12,316 nt of DNA from an uncultured Planctomycetaceae bacterium (lineage in GTDB: Bacteria; Planctomycetota; Planctomycetia; Pirellulales; Thermoguttaceae): the NCBI GenBank assembly GCA_947307005.1, contig CAMZHY010000060.1:1-12316 (forward strand), given 5' to 3'. The translations under genes and the position numbers were made by a program. This document shows positions 1-5,947 of the stretch, piece after piece (position 1 is the stretch's first letter; each line of letters opens with the position of its first letter). The notes under the pieces were generated by a model. That model was given only the letters and a program-made list of their open reading frames with translations. It ran no database searches and was not told the origin of the DNA.

Positions 1-1101
1 AAAAAGCAAAGGCAGCTCTTGAAGCTGTAGGACTTGGCGACCGCATTCATCACAAAACTTTGCCCCTGGAATTATCTTCGCCCCGCATTCTTCGCAAAAC
101 TGGTCGTTCTCTCCTCGGTAAATACCATTTACCGCCCCAGAAAAGGCCTCTCCAACGGCATTTCCAACAGTACCGCCTATTCCAGCCATCATTCCAAGAC
201 CAATGCCGGCGCTACTAAAACTTCCCGCTCCTTCATTTGCCGCCATTTTTTCAGCTATATCAAATCCTCGCTCCTGTTGATAATTATATCCCTCAATACT
301 TCGCCTCTGCGCTCTTGCCTGAGCCTCAATGACGGCCTTCTGAGATTCGGTTTGTTGGTCTATCACTCCAACTTGCTGACGTATCTTAGCATCCGCAATA
401 TCTGCATACTGTCTATAATGAAGATTTTTAAAGTTCTCAAATTGAGGATCTCCGTCTGGCTTAACTATTCTTGTAACAAAGAATTTCTCCAAAGCGATAC
501 CGTATTCGGCGAAATCTCCAACAAGTCTCTTCTTTAATTCCTCCGAGAACTCCAAGAGGCGTTCGTCTATCTCAAAGATACTAATCTTTTCATTTTTTAG
601 AACCTGAGCCATATATGTTTTAACACGAGCCAATAAAAACGCTCGAAAATATGACGACAATTTATTTCTGCTCAAATCCGGCTCTGTTCCGACCAAGCGA
701 ACCAATAACTGTTTGGAATCTTGAACCCTAAGGCTCATTTCACCGCCTGCGCCGAGATATATAGGAAAACCATATGTTGGTTCAAGATACTGAACCTTAC
801 TATCGGTTCCCCAACTTATGGCCATCTGCTCTACCTTGTTAATAAAATATACTTCGCAATGGAAGGCCGACTCTCCTCCCGTCGGAATGTTTATAATCTT
901 GTTAAGAATAGGTATATTTTGCGTTTCCAACGTATATCGGCCAGCCCCAAAAAGATCCAAGGGTTGCCCGTTCATGAAGAACACCGCTTCTTGTGACTCA
1001 TGCACAATAAGTTGCGAATGAGTATTAAAATCCTCCGCTGGATGCTTCCACACGAAAGTATTATTATCGCCTTCATACTTAATAACTTGCGCTATTGGCA
1101 T
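1..1101 (-). CDS. SPFH-domain protein with C-terminal zinc ribbon (YdjI/COG4260 type), 3' end outside window
   Basis: The minus strand is open from an ATG at 1101 to the window edge: 367 codons with no stop, so the C-terminus is missing. An AAGGAAG ribosome binding site lies about 6 nt before the ATG. The N-terminal part has the hallmarks of the COG4260 stomatin/prohibitin-like family: a 'SQLIVHESQEAVFF' strand, then 'GRYTLETQNIPIL', then a 'GGESAFHCEVYFIN' block. A charged helical stretch rich in Gln/Ala/Arg follows (about residues 235-275, probable coiled coil). Next is a Gly/Ala-rich linker (about 285-325), then a zinc ribbon with Cys336-X2-Cys339-X10-Cys350-X2-Cys353. Known relatives such as Bacillus YdjI act at the membrane with PspA-type stress proteins; a membrane-scaffold role here is inferred. 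No partner gene is visible. The gene is AT-richer and lacks the strong GC-rich codon bias of its neighbours, which may indicate acquisition. Confidence 0.88.
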   Translation of the reverse strand, partial: MPIAQVIKYEGDNNTFVWKHPAEDFNTHSQLIVHESQEAVFFMNGQPLDLFGAGRYTLETQNIPILNKIINIPTGGESAFHCEVYFINKVEQMAISWGTDSKVQYLEPTYGFPIYLGAGGEMSLRVQDSKQLLVRLVGTEPDLSRNKLSSYFRAFLLARVKTYMAQVLKNEKISIFEIDERLLEFSEELKKRLVGDFAEYGIALEKFFVTRIVKPDGDPQFENFKNLHYRQYADIADAKIRQQVGVIDQQTESQKAVIEAQARAQRRSIEGYNYQQERGFDIAEKMAANEGAGSFSSAGIGLGMMAGIGGTVGNAVGEAFSGAVNGIYRGENDQFCEECGAKIIPGAKFCDECGRQVLQLQELPLLF

Positions 1102-1594
1102 ATCTATCTTCCTTTCGCTCTCCTGCTTACATATTCACTCTGTGTAATACGACCGAGTTAAAACCGTTCTGCATCTGACTGAACTCCTATGAATTTCAAA
1201 GTCCCAATACTCTGGGAATCCTTTCGGCAATCCACATAGCTGGCGCTCCGCATAGTTTCAATCCCCACTTTTGCCGTCGAATAATTAAAAGCGCCCTCTA
1301 GCGCTCGTCATATGTCCACAAAAAATGAATACAACCGCACGCGGTACGTTCTATGCCTTTTTCAGCAAAATGTCAACAATCTGTCTCACTTTTAAACCCA
1401 TTTAGCGCTTTCTCGAACTTGAGTCGAAGGGCTCGGTTTCGAATTATCCATGTCGTGAACATGGAGCTCGTTAAACTACAAACAACGATCCGGCGCGGAC
1501 TTTCGGAGTTTGGTAACAATAAACGCCCCATATGCTTCTCTTTTCGTCGTCTTTTTTCTCCATGCAGTTCTAAGTCGCGACTACGTAGTAAAAT
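1102..1594. other. Intergenic region between the divergent SPFH and GH32 genes
   Basis: No convincing gene is visible on either strand. Open frames here lack ribosome binding sites, have no recognisable motifs, and run into the GH32 coding region in another frame. The stretch is AT-richer than the genes to its right. It contains one operator-like dyad (1448-1464) and a partial inverse copy of the GGCGCTTTT motif (1287-1295). It must hold the promoter of the SPFH gene, but I could not pick a hexamer pair with acceptable spacing. Confidence 0.6.
1448..1464. promoter_or_regulatory. Operator-like inverted repeat CCATGT-N5-ACATGG
   Basis: Two perfect 6-bp arms (1448-1453 and 1459-1464) flank a 5-bp spacer, giving a 17-bp dyad of the size bound by many dimeric repressors. 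It lies about 230 bp upstream of the proposed GH32 promoter and 350 bp from the SPFH start. A binding function is inferred only from symmetry; a chance occurrence is possible. Confidence 0.25.
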
Positions 1595-1647
1595 TACACG
1601 AAAAGGCGCTTTTCAGAAATACCTATCCTACACGAAAAGGCGCTTTT
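1595..1647 (+). repeat. Two tandem 19-bp direct repeats upstream of the GH32 promoter
   Basis: The 19-mer TACACGAAAAGGCGCTTTT occurs exactly at 1595-1613 and again at 1629-1647, a 34-bp period. Each copy contains a nearly symmetric core (AAAAGGCGCTTTT). The second copy ends 23 nt before the proposed -35 hexamer, which is where an activator would sit. Probable paired binding sites controlling the hydrolase gene; the regulator is not in the window. Confidence 0.6.
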
Positions 1648-1670
1648 TGCAACGTCGCAAAGGGCGGAAG

Positions 1671-1699
1671 TGGAAAACCTCGTCCGTTTCTCGTATAAT
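1671..1699 (+). promoter_or_regulatory. Sigma70-type promoter for the GH32 gene
   Basis: TGGAAA at 1671-1676 and a perfect TATAAT at 1694-1699 are separated by 17 bp. Transcription would begin near 1706, giving a leader of about 60 nt before the ATG at 1766. The -35 matches TTGACA at four of six positions. The tandem repeats just upstream suggest activation. Confidence 0.55.
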
Positions 1700-1765
1700 C
1701 GCGGGCGAGAGATTGTCGCGTCCTTATCGCAGACGCGACGCGCGTTCCGTCATAGGAGAAATCGC

Positions 1766-4123
1766 ATGCGCGTTAAAAGACAAAGGCGGTTCGCCGTCGT
1801 TTTCGCCGTCCTCGCGACGCTTTTGGCGTCGACGTTTTTCCTTTCGCAATCCGCCGCCGACGAAGGATCGGACGCGGCGACGCTCGTCGAGAAAACGCTC
1901 GTCGTCTGGGCGGCGCCGGGCAATCTGACGCAACGCGGCGGGTCCGCGCTGACGATCGACGAAGCGAACCCCGACGCGTTCGACGCCGTCGTTTTCGCCG
2001 AGCGGCGCGACGCGACGTGGATGGCGGGAAGCTCCGGCTATAAGCGTTCAAATCTCGATCAGGACGGCTGGATTCAAGAGACGGCGGGACCGGACGAGTT
2101 CGTCGAAATTGCGATCGTTTACGCGCGCGACGGCGCGAAGGGTAAGATTGCGGCGTATCGCAACGCGAAGCGTTTCGCGGAATATCAGGTCGACGCGCTG
2201 CAGGAATTCCACGCGGACGCGGTCGTCCTCGTCGGACCGCGCCATATCTTGGATCAGCGCGACGTTTTCGTCGGTAGAATCCGCGAGGCGCGAATCTACG
2301 CCAAAGCGCTTTCGGAGGACGAAATCGCGGCGCTCGAGCCGGGTCGCGTCAAGGCGCCGGAAACGCTCTGGGCTTGGTGGGATTTCTCGGACGCGGGAAT
2401 CGCGGAGAAGACGGGGCGTTTCAACGAATTTTCGCTCTTTGGCGACGCGAAGATCGTCGACGGCGCGCTTCAAATGACGCGCGACGGCGCGTTCCTCGCG
2501 CGGCGTCGCTCCTCAAACGCGCTTAAATCGCTCCAGTCGGCCCAAAACCGAAACGACTCCGTCGAACTCGGCTGGTCGACCAAAGACCCCGTCCCTCGAG
2601 AGGCGATCCTCTCGTCGCGCGTCCTGCGAGAAAAGCTCATGGCGGATCCGTACCGTCCGCGCTGGCATTTCGCGATCCCCGAGGATTCGGGCGTCCCGGG
2701 CGACCCGAACGGCGCGTTCTACGCCGACGGACGCTATCACCTCATGTACCTGTACAACCGGACGGGAAGCGGCTTCGCGTGGGGGCATAAGACGAGCGTC
2801 GACCTCGTCCACTGGCGCGATTTGCCCGACGCTATCGGACCGGCCAACGTCGGGGAAGGATGTTTCAGCGGCGGCGCGTTCCTCGACGACGACGGAACCG
2901 CGTGGCTGACCTTCTGGGGACTCGGCGGCGGCGCGGGCGGAATCGACCTCGCGCGCAGTCTCGATCCGAACTACGAACGCTGGGAGAAGCCGGAATTTGG
3001 CAGAATCATCGCGTCGACCTCGTCCGGCGTCACGGAAACGGTCGGGCACGACGGGAAGAAACTGATTCTCGGGAGCGCCGACCCGTCGAATATCTGGAAA
3101 AAAGGCGGCAAATATTACGTCCTAACCGGCAACCTGCCCGTTCTCAACGCCTACGGACGCCGCGACGATTCGCCTGCGGAAACGCGCGGCGACCGCCTCT
3201 ATCTCTTCGAATCGCAAGACCTCAGAGACTGGCGCTACGTCGGGATATTTTACGAACGCAACCCCGAATGGACCGACGACGATGAAGACAATATGTGCCC
3301 GAGTTTCCTACCCCTCCCGTCGTCGCCCGACGGAGGTCTGGCGAGCGGCAAATATCTGCTCCTTTTCATCAGCCACAACAGGGGCTGTCAGTATTATATC
3401 GGAACTTACGACGCGGAGAACGACCGCTTCATCCCAGAAAAGCACGGGCGCATGACTTGGGTCGACAATACGTTCTTCGCGCCGGAAGCGCTGATCGACG
3501 GCAAAGGACGGCAGATCATGTGGTCGTGGCTGCTCGACAATCCGGACGATTCGAAACGCGGCTGGTCTGGCGTCTACGGGCTGCCGCGCGCGCTGTGGCT
3601 CGCGGAGGACGGAACGCTTGGAATCGCGCCGGTCGACGAGCTCAAAGCGCTGCGCCTCAACGGGGTTGAAACGTCGACGAAAATTGAGGCGGGCGCATCG
3701 GTCGCCGTCGCCGGCGTCGTCGGCGACTCTTGCGAGCTTGAACTAACGTTTGCCAAGCCTCTGAGCGGCAAAACGGGCGTGAAAGTCCGCCGCGCGCCCA
3801 ACGGGGAAGAGGAGACGCTTCTGTATTACGACGCGGCGACGAAATCGCTGCGTTTCGATTCGACGAAAAGCGGCGATCAGGGTCGCAAGATTCTCGAGTC
3901 CGCGCCGCTGGAACTCAAAGAGGGCGAGCCGCTCAAACTCCGCGTCTTCGTCGACAAATGCGTCGTCGAGGTCTTTGCGAACGACCGTCAGGCGATCACG
4001 CGCCGCGTCTACCCGACGCGCGACGATTCGCTCGGAATCGAACTCTTCGCGGAGGGGTCCGCCGGAGAATCGACCCCCGTTCAAATCAACGCCTGGGAAA
4101 TAGCGCCCGCCAATTCTTACTAG
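1766..4123 (+). CDS. Exported LamG-GH32 family glycoside hydrolase (levanase/fructanase-like), 785 aa
   Basis: The ATG at 1766 is chosen because AGGAGA precedes it by 6 nt and it begins a signal peptide (basic start, hydrophobic core, cleavage near Ser-Ala-Ala/Asp-Glu). Residues about 30-192 form a LamG/concanavalin-like domain ending in 'GRIREARIYAKALSEDEIAAL'. A second jelly-roll-like segment follows (about 200-245). The five-bladed propeller of GH32 spans about 300-620: the nucleophile motif is GDPNG (Asp313), and the transition-state Asp is in ADP (Asp439) instead of the usual RDP. A C-terminal beta sandwich (about 625-785) contains 'VDKCVVEVFAND', typical of GH32. The expected acid/base motif E-C-P reads M-C-P (Met510-Cys511), so the usual catalytic Glu is missing there. 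By homology the substrate would be a fructan or sucrose-like glycoside outside the cytoplasm; the altered site makes activity and substrate uncertain. It stands alone, converging on the next gene. Confidence 0.9.
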   Translation: MRVKRQRRFAVVFAVLATLLASTFFLSQSAADEGSDAATLVEKTLVVWAAPGNLTQRGGSALTIDEANPDAFDAVVFAERRDATWMAGSSGYKRSNLDQDGWIQETAGPDEFVEIAIVYARDGAKGKIAAYRNAKRFAEYQVDALQEFHADAVVLVGPRHILDQRDVFVGRIREARIYAKALSEDEIAALEPGRVKAPETLWAWWDFSDAGIAEKTGRFNEFSLFGDAKIVDGALQMTRDGAFLARRRSSNALKSLQSAQNRNDSVELGWSTKDPVPREAILSSRVLREKLMADPYRPRWHFAIPEDSGVPGDPNGAFYADGRYHLMYLYNRTGSGFAWGHKTSVDLVHWRDLPDAIGPANVGEGCFSGGAFLDDDGTAWLTFWGLGGGAGGIDLARSLDPNYERWEKPEFGRIIASTSSGVTETVGHDGKKLILGSADPSNIWKKGGKYYVLTGNLPVLNAYGRRDDSPAETRGDRLYLFESQDLRDWRYVGIFYERNPEWTDDDEDNMCPSFLPLPSSPDGGLASGKYLLLFISHNRGCQYYIGTYDAENDRFIPEKHGRMTWVDNTFFAPEALIDGKGRQIMWSWLLDNPDDSKRGWSGVYGLPRALWLAEDGTLGIAPVDELKALRLNGVETSTKIEAGASVAVAGVVGDSCELELTFAKPLSGKTGVKVRRAPNGEEETLLYYDAATKSLRFDSTKSGDQGRKILESAPLELKEGEPLKLRVFVDKCVVEVFANDRQAITRRVYPTRDDSLGIELFAEGSAGESTPVQINAWEIAPANSY

Positions 4124-4257
4124 TCGACGCGCGGGCGCCGAATCCCGGTTCGCGATTACCGCGCGCAATTTGACGCCCCGTCTCCTATTGGTCGGCTTGC
4201 GAGCGCGCGACGCCTTGAGTTTAATGGGTTAGACGACGCCCTCCTTGAGCAATCATG
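4124..4257. other. Short convergent intergenic region after the GH32 gene
   Basis: No gene is visible. A 6-bp inverted repeat GCGCGG/CCGCGC (4129-4134 and 4159-4164, 24-nt loop) follows the GH32 stop but lacks a T-run, so it is not a convincing intrinsic terminator for the plus strand. Confidence 0.5.
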
Positions 4258-4303
4258 AAAAAAGGGCGCGCGACGGAGACGATATTTATCTCCGCGCCGC
4301 CCG
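4258..4303 (-). terminator. Intrinsic terminator of the 203-aa gene
   Basis: Read on the minus strand, a hairpin with stem segments GGAGA/TCTCC (4275-4279 with 4289-4293) and a GC-rich outer stem (GGCGC 4265-4269 with GCGCC 4294-4298) is followed by six T residues (4258-4263 on plus). A 5-nt bulge separates the two stem segments. It sits 37 nt past the stop codon of the minus-strand gene, as expected between converging genes. Confidence 0.6.
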
Positions 4304-4339
4304 TTGGAACGGTTCAAACCCTCGCGACGACGCCGTCGA

Positions 4340-4951
4340 TCAGTACCATTCGTGGTATGCGAGCAGACTATCTTCGTCGTCAAGATATTTTGCGATATTC
4401 TTGTACGCTTCGGGGTCGCATTCAGCGACGGCCTTCAACATCCCTTCGTTCATGGGATAATAACCGAGATTCTTAATCGCCGCGTCGCAGGCGTGGTGAA
4501 TATCGGCCTGGAGACTGTAGTTTTTTCGCCAATACGCGACTTCTTCGCTCATAAAACAGCACGCCGAAATCAGTTCCGGATAGCAGTATTCTTCAAGCTC
4601 GGATTCTGTGAATTCCGCATGATATAAATTGCCTTGAGGGTCGGAAAATACGTATCGGTAGGAAATGACGCGTTCGGAGTCAGACGTCGGGCGGCTGCCC
4701 ACTTCCTTCATCCAAATTTCCGCGTCGTCGGGGATATTGCGATCTCTTTTTATCTTGAGGAAGTCGACGGCTTTCACACTCGTGAGAATGGGAACCGTCA
4801 TTCTACGAACGCTCTCGAAATTGTCTGGAAGCTCGTCCTCCGCCACGATGGAATACCCCATCTTATTCAGTTCATTTGAATCATACTGGCAGAGTTCTTC
4901 GGACGTCTTGTTAAGTTTTATAAAACGTTCAACATACATGTCAAGTCCCAT
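4340..4951 (-). CDS. 'MGLDMY' family conserved hypothetical protein, 203 aa
   Basis: The ATG at 4951 is preferred over an upstream TTG because a full GGAGG sits 6 nt before it (CCTCC at 4958-4962 on plus) and because it yields the N-terminus MGLDMYV. That N-terminus is shared by a widespread group of uncharacterised bacterial and phage proteins. A second family signature is the later 'EVAYWRKNYSLQADIHH' (about residues 137-153), matching the 'E..YWRK.N.IH' block I associate with those proteins. The family has no established function that I can name. There is no signal peptide or membrane segment, so it is probably cytosolic. The protein is acidic and rich in Glu, Asp and Tyr. The gene is AT-richer than rpsA or GH32. 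It ends in its own terminator and has no close co-directional partner except the broken small gene about 340 bp upstream. Confidence 0.75.
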   Translation of the reverse strand: MGLDMYVERFIKLNKTSEELCQYDSNELNKMGYSIVAEDELPDNFESVRRMTVPILTSVKAVDFLKIKRDRNIPDDAEIWMKEVGSRPTSDSERVISYRYVFSDPQGNLYHAEFTESELEEYCYPELISACCFMSEEVAYWRKNYSLQADIHHACDAAIKNLGYYPMNEGMLKAVAECDPEAYKNIAKYLDDEDSLLAYHEWY

Positions 4952-5294
4952 CGTTATCCTCCATAAGAGCAAAGGAAATAAAGGACGTCGCCCTTGGAAT
5001 TGAAACTCTTTCGCAACAAGGGACGTCGTTTGGAGACGGCAAACCGCTTATCCGCAACCTTTCTATTTGTTATGTATGGCGCAAGTCGTTAATAATGAAA
5101 AAAAAGAGAGAGATTCTTCCGCAATTATTGCAAAACGACGCTTAAAGCGCTCCCCTCTTATCGAAATTGAACAAGAATCTTCGTCATGCCGTCGCGGTTA
5201 TTCTTCTTAAGCGATAAAGAAAAGATCGGAGCTTTCCCTGAGTAAATCGCGCAAGCGACGCGCGTCCGAGGGGGGATAACGAAGATTCTTCTGA
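4952..5294. other. Intergenic stretch with repeats and an unassigned open frame
   Basis: No gene with a start signal is visible. A minus-strand frame is open from about 5350 to a stop at 5158 and reads protein-like at its end ('YSGKAPIFSLSLKKNNRDG'). It lacks any start codon until close to its C-terminus, so it could be a fragment downstream of a second frameshift or a chance frame. Near 4983-5028 the octamer GGACGTCG occurs twice, 38 bp apart. Inverted arms CCCTTG (4991-4996) and CAAGGG (5017-5022) lie just upstream of the 203-aa gene and may be a regulatory site. Confidence 0.4.
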
Positions 5295-5491
5295 TTATTG
5301 AAAATCGAGGCGATACTCGACCGTTTGGAGTTCTGGCGTTATTCTGCGGATACGCTCAAAGTCGTAGGGAAGATTGTCCTTCGAACTAAGACGTATTCTA
5401 TCTTGAGCAATTAGTCGAACGAGAATTGACCAAGTTCCATGAACTTCTTGTCGGGACGGAAAATGAGAAAAAATTTCACGTCAGACCCCAT
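5295..5491 (-). pseudogene. Small unrecognised gene interrupted by a one-base frameshift
   Basis: An ATG at 5491 has a strong AAGGAGGG ribosome binding site 6 nt upstream (5497-5504 on plus). The frame starts MGSDVKFFLIFRPDKKFMEL and stops at 5411-5413 after 26 residues. The frame one base away is open past that point and continues 'LIAQDRIRLSSKDNLPYDF', then 'ERIRRITPELQTVEYRLDF', to a stop at 5295-5297. Adding one base anywhere between a six-base homopolymer (A6 on plus, 5468-5473) and 5413 joins the two into about 65 residues. The homopolymer makes a sequencing error, slippage or a genuine mutation all possible. I do not recognise the family. Plus-strand frames over the same bases also read moderately protein-like, so the strand rests on the ribosome binding site. 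Confidence 0.42.
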
Positions 5492-5666
5492 AACGTCCCT
5501 CCTTCTTCGCGCAAAGGAAGACGCCGAAGTCCGTCTCGCGCCTCGCCGTCCCAGTAAACGCGCGTTCTAGACCGTTTGCAAATAAAACCGAAAAAGGAAG
5601 TCCGCGCGCTCCGTTGATTGAATAACAAGAGAAAACCGCCCGCCCAAGGGAAATCGCCTACCCGAC
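5492..5666. other. Intergenic, no feature seen beyond the ribosome binding site of the broken gene
   Basis: No gene with start signals or motifs is visible on either strand. It separates the tRNA terminator from the broken small gene and should contain that gene's promoter, which I could not identify. Confidence 0.4.
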
Positions 5667-5700
5667 AAAAAAAGGGCTTTGACGCCTCCCGTCAAAACCC
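5667..5700 (-). terminator. Intrinsic terminator of tRNA-Arg
   Basis: On the minus strand an 11-bp stem (5690-5700 pairing with 5674-5684, one T-G wobble) with a 5-nt loop is followed directly by seven T residues (A7 at 5667-5673 on plus). It begins 7 nt after the tRNA 3' end. A textbook Rho-independent terminator. Confidence 0.92.
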
Positions 5701-5706
5701 TGTAAG

Positions 5707-5779
5707 CACGCCCGAAGAGACTCGAACTCCCAACCCTCGGTTCCGAAGACCGATGCTCTATCCATTGAGCTACGGGCGC
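5707..5779 (-). tRNA. tRNA-Arg, anticodon UCG
   Basis: A complete 73-nt cloverleaf on the minus strand. It has a 7-bp acceptor stem (with a G1-U72 wobble), D arm GCTC/GAGC around an 8-nt loop containing GG, and anticodon stem TCGGT/ACCGA. The loop CTTCGGA gives anticodon TCG, decoding CGA and CGG-type arginine codons. The variable loop has 5 nt, and the T arm has loop TTCGAGT with two G-U pairs. The discriminator base is G and CCA is not encoded. It is flanked by its own promoter and terminator. Confidence 0.95.
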
Positions 5780-5812
5780 AACGTTCGCCGGACATCGCCC
5801 GCGAACAGGGGT

Positions 5813-5840
5813 AGTTTAGCGCCATCGGGAAAAAAAGCAA
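5813..5840 (-). promoter_or_regulatory. Probable promoter of tRNA-Arg
   Basis: On the minus strand, TTGCTT (5835-5840 on plus) and TAAACT (5813-5818) are 16 bp apart. The start would fall near 5806, leaving a leader of roughly 27 nt before the tRNA. Match to consensus is moderate, but the position is right. Confidence 0.4.
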
Positions 5841-5857
5841 TAGGGACCTGAAATTTT

Positions 5858-5890
5858 AAAAAAAGGCCGCGAGCCTCTCGACTCGCGACC
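5858..5890 (-). terminator. Intrinsic terminator of rpsA
   Basis: On the minus strand a perfect 9-bp stem (GGTCGCGAG, 5882-5890, with CTCGCGGCC, 5865-5873, one T-G wobble) and an 8-nt loop is followed by seven T residues (A7 at 5858-5864 on plus). It lies 57 nt past the rpsA stop and separates rpsA from the tRNA. Confidence 0.9.
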
Positions 5891-5947
5891 GTCTGAAAAC
5901 TTCATATCGCGACTCAGCCGCCGTTTAGGCGACTGCGGCGTTCAATC

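Noticed and set aside
1353..1928. 191-codon plus-strand frame before and into the GH32 gene
   Set aside because: It overlaps the GH32 signal peptide region in another frame, becomes Arg/Ser-rich in the way shadow frames do, and has no ribosome binding site or motif.
5618..5851. Plus-strand frame with 'ETRTPNPRFRRPMLYPLSYGR'
   Set aside because: This is the well-known spurious translation of the antisense strand of a tRNA; the region is tRNA-Arg with its terminator.
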